Assembly: GCA_013003675.1 (NCBI GenBank)
Contig: JABDIP010000052.1
Coordinates: forward strand, 1 to 7,698
Origin: Inquilinus sp.
Lineage (GTDB): Bacteria; Pseudomonadota; Alphaproteobacteria; DSM-16000; Inquilinaceae
Reading direction: 5' to 3'
Length of the DNA stretch: 7,698 nucleotides
Below the pieces are notes generated by a model. It worked only from the letters and a program-made list of their open reading frames with translations. It was not told the origin of the DNA and did no database searches. A program made the position numbers and the translations under genes. This document shows positions 5,919-7,698 of this stretch, piece after piece. Every line of letters begins with the position of its first letter. The stretch's first letter is position 1.

Positions 5919-6239
5919 ATGGATACCTTGCTGATCGTCGTCGACCCGTTGATCCGGATCACGATCATGGCGCTGCAGATCTATCTGTACGTCGTGATCG
6001 CCTCGGTGATCCTGAGCTGGCTGGTCGCCTTCGACGTGGTCAATATGCGAAACCGCTTCGTCTATGCGGTCGGCAGTTTCGTCAATCGCGCAACCGAGCC
6101 GGTGTTGCGGCCGATCCGCCGGTTCCTGCCCAATCTGGGCGGCATCGACCTGTCGCCGCTGGTTCTCCTGCTGCTCATCTACTTCGTGCAGATGGTCCTG
6201 CAGCGGCTGCTGGTCGCCCTGCTGGTTGCCGCCGGATAG
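5919..6239 (+). CDS. yggT: YggT-family small inner-membrane protein
   Basis: This 106-residue integral membrane protein has two hydrophobic blocks, about residues 20-40 and 78-104, separated by a basic loop, which is the standard YggT layout. Family marks are ILSWLVAFDVVN at residues 31-42 and EPVLRPIRRFLPNLGGIDLS at 60-79, followed by a hydrophobic PLVLLLLIYF. The biochemical role is not settled; relatives have been tied to osmotic tolerance and to cell or plastid division and membrane organisation (the YlmG group), so no reaction is assigned. The ATG at 5919 gives the usual family N-terminus; the frame is open further upstream through an Arg/Pro-rich stretch that is not conserved in character. 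The ribosome site is weak. As in Escherichia coli, a yggU-type gene follows, here overlapping by 14 bases. Confidence 0.92.
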   Translation: MDTLLIVVDPLIRITIMALQIYLYVVIASVILSWLVAFDVVNMRNRFVYAVGSFVNRATEPVLRPIRRFLPNLGGIDLSPLVLLLLIYFVQMVLQRLLVALLVAAG

Positions 6240-6552
6240 CCCCTTCGCCGCCGCCGCCGACGGCGTCACCGTCGCGGTGAAGGTCACCCCGCGCGCGTCG
6301 CGCGAGCGCGTGCTGGGCGTGCAGAACCTGGCCGACGGCAGCGCCGTGCTTGCCGTCGCCGTTACCGCCGTGCCGGAGGACGGCAAGGCGAACGCGGCGG
6401 TGATTCGGTTGTTGGCCAAGGAATGGCGGGGCGCCCGCTCGGCGATCCGCCTCGTCGCCGGCGCCGCCGCCCGCCGCAAGCGCCTGCACCTGGACGCGGA
6501 GCCGGTCCGCGCACTTGAAACCTTGGCGAAATGGGCGAGAGACCTTACCTAG
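6226..6552 (+). CDS. yggU: YggU / DUF167-family small protein
   Basis: This is a small cytoplasmic protein of unknown function in the YggU (DUF167) family; about 108 residues from the proposed start, close to the usual 100. The N-terminal pattern DGVTVAVKVTPRASRERVLG (residues 12-31) and the core PEDGKANAAVIRLLAKEW (residues 50-67) are the two family signatures; AARRKRLHL (81-89) corresponds to the conserved basic segment after the last helix. No conventional start fits: the best is TTG at 6226, inside the yggT end, giving an MPPDSPF N-terminus of the kind seen in relatives, but no good ribosome site precedes it. Translation is probably coupled to yggT. The next gene starts 34 bp downstream, so the three plus-strand genes likely share a transcript. 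Start confidence is lower than gene confidence. Confidence 0.88.
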   Translation: MPPDSPFAAAADGVTVAVKVTPRASRERVLGVQNLADGSAVLAVAVTAVPEDGKANAAVIRLLAKEWRGARSAIRLVAGAAARRKRLHLDAEPVRALETLAKWARDLT

Positions 6553-6586
6553 ACCGGTTGGGGTGGGTCGAAAGAATGGGGGCGAC

Positions 6587-7291
6587 ATGACCGGTACGTT
6601 GGCCGAACTGTTCCTTGCCGGCATGGTGCTGCTCGCCACCCATTACGGCATCTCCAGCACCGGGCTGCGACCGCTGATGGTCGAGACGATCGGCGCCGGC
6701 CCCTATCGCGGGCTCTACTCGCTGGTTGCGGTGGCCGCCTTCGTCTGGCTGATCGTCGCCTACAACGCGGCGCCGCCCGGCGCGATCCTGTGGGATCTCG
6801 GCGCCGTCGGCGCCCATGCCCCGGTGCTGCTGATGCCGATCGCCCTGTTCCTGCTGATCTGCGGCATCAGCGCCCCGAACCCCACGTCGGCCGGTCAGGA
6901 GAAGCGGCTGGAGGACCCGGAGCCGGCGGTCGGCGTGCTGCGGATCACCCGCAACCCGGTCCTGTGGGGCATCGGCCTGTGGGCGGTCGCCCATCTGGCC
7001 GCCAATGGCGACACCGCCTCGGTGGTCCTGTTCGGCACCCTCGCCGTGCTGGCGCTGTTCGGCACGCTGCTGCTCGACGCCCGGCAGCGTCGCGACCGCG
7101 GCGCGCTGTTCGCGCCGTTCGAGCTGTCGCCCTCGCCCCTGCCAATGCTCGCCGTGTTCCCGGGGCGCCAGTCGCTGGGGCCGGCCTTGCGCGAGATCGG
7201 CTGGATCCGCCTCGCCGCGACGGTCCTCGCCTATGGCGCCCTGCTGCACTTCCATGGCTGGATCTTCGGCGTGCCGGCGATCCTGATCTAG
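6587..7291 (+). CDS. NnrU-family integral membrane protein
   Basis: This 234-residue inner-membrane protein has about six hydrophobic segments (roughly residues 6-24, 43-60, 76-94, 123-139, 144-163 and 207-228). The family signature is visible as VLRITRNPVLWGIGLWAVAH then LAANGD at residues 117-142, together with the N-terminal ATHYGISSTGLRP and the Tyr-Arg-Gly-Leu-Tyr motif at 40-44. NnrU was named from a denitrification locus, and the plant carotenoid isomerase Z-ISO, a heme protein, is a distant relative; the biochemical role of bacterial members in other contexts is unknown. Nothing nearby concerns nitric oxide or carotenoids. In the signature motif the residue after TR is Asn, where His is found in Z-ISO-like TRHP motifs. 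ATG 6587 has GGGGG about four bases upstream; a TTG-started extension overlapping yggU is less likely. The TAG stop overlaps that of argG. Confidence 0.88.
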   Translation: MTGTLAELFLAGMVLLATHYGISSTGLRPLMVETIGAGPYRGLYSLVAVAAFVWLIVAYNAAPPGAILWDLGAVGAHAPVLLMPIALFLLICGISAPNPTSAGQEKRLEDPEPAVGVLRITRNPVLWGIGLWAVAHLAANGDTASVVLFGTLAVLALFGTLLLDARQRRDRGALFAPFELSPSPLPMLAVFPGRQSLGPALREIGWIRLAATVLAYGALLHFHGWIFGVPAILI

Positions 7292-7698
7292 CCGGCGCCG
7301 CGCTCCATGGCGGCGAGCCGCAGGCGCAGCGCTTGAAGCTTGATGAAGCCCTCGGCGTCGCGCTGGTCGTAGACCTCGTCCTCCTCGAAGGTGACGTGCT
7401 CGAGGCTGTAGAGGCTGTTGGGGCTGCGCCGGCCGACCACCGTCACGGATCCCTTGTAGAGTTTCAGCCGGGCGGTGCCGTTGACCATCTCCTGGGTCTG
7501 GTCGATCAGCGCCTGCAGCGCCTGGCGCTCCGGCGAGAACCAGAAGCCGTTGTAGATCAGCTCGGCATAGCGCGGCATCAGTTCGTCCTTCAGATGCGCG
7601 GCATTGCGGTCGAGGGTGATCGATTCCAGCGCCCGATGGGCGGCCAGCAGCAGGGTGCCGCCCGGCGTCTCGTAGACGCCGCGGCTCTTCATGCCGAC
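7288..7698 (-). CDS. argG: Argininosuccinate synthase, C-terminal part (cut by window edge)
   Basis: ArgG joins citrulline and aspartate using ATP to give argininosuccinate, the penultimate step of arginine synthesis, in the cytoplasm. Only the last 136 residues are inside the window; about 270 more are expected to the right, since the family is near 400 residues. The visible part is highly characteristic: GMKSRGVYETPGG at the left of the fragment, then ESITLDR, LMPRYAELIYNGFWFSPER, RLKLYKGSVTVVGRRSPNSL and YDQRDAEGFIKLQALRLRL. The segment holds the multimerisation helices and residues near the citrulline site. The frame is intact with no lesion. The C-terminal tail AAMERGAG is short. Its TAG stop is the reverse of the same CTAG that ends the NnrU gene, so the two transcripts converge with no space for a terminator between them. 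Confidence 0.97.
   Translation of the reverse strand, partial: VGMKSRGVYETPGGTLLLAAHRALESITLDRNAAHLKDELMPRYAELIYNGFWFSPERQALQALIDQTQEMVNGTARLKLYKGSVTVVGRRSPNSLYSLEHVTFEEDEVYDQRDAEGFIKLQALRLRLAAMERGAG

Overview
The window looks like chromosomal DNA from a high-GC alphaproteobacterium, probably of the Rhodospirillales type. Codon use is strongly GC-rich throughout. The protein types point the same way: a HisJ/OccT-like binding protein with its permeases, a Cache-HAMP chemoreceptor, adjacent yggT and yggU-type genes, and an NnrU-family membrane protein. The assignment rests on protein character and base composition only; no 16S rRNA or other phylogenetic marker is present.

Left third (1-2430): three genes of a polar amino-acid ABC importer in the order binding protein, HisQ-like permease, HisM-like permease. 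The ATPase is not in the window; in the related nopaline cluster (nocP-nocT-nocQ-nocM) it comes first, so it may lie just left of base 1. The binding-protein gene is bracketed by strong hairpins at 4-33 and 950-989, which could set the ratio of binding protein to permease. A small two-CBS-domain protein follows (2522-2950), probably from its own promoter.

Middle (2951-5406): a gene-free stretch of about 300 bp holds several hairpins and a sharp AT-rich island. After it comes a 717-residue methyl-accepting chemotaxis protein with a Cache-type periplasmic sensor, HAMP and signalling domain. Its TAG stop lies inside the first of two adjacent palindromic elements (5403-5468 and 5480-5534). These share TAGTGTC/GACACTA ends but have different self-complementary cores; they are probably an intergenic MITE/REP-like repeat family.

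Right third (5535-7698): a tRNA-Ala(CGC) gene on the minus strand with a very clear sigma-70 promoter (TTGACA, 17 bp, CATATT) and an all-G/C discriminator. Diverging from it is a compact plus-strand run: yggT, an overlapping yggU/DUF167 gene, and an NnrU-family membrane protein. This run converges on the 3' end of argG (argininosuccinate synthase), which enters from the right edge on the minus strand. The last two genes end in the same CTAG tetranucleotide.

Most of the window is ordinary housekeeping and transport content. I see no defence system, CRISPR array, phage or clearly novel multi-gene system. The parts most worth a second look are non-coding: the paired palindromes, the hairpins around the binding-protein gene, and the structured leader upstream of the chemoreceptor gene.
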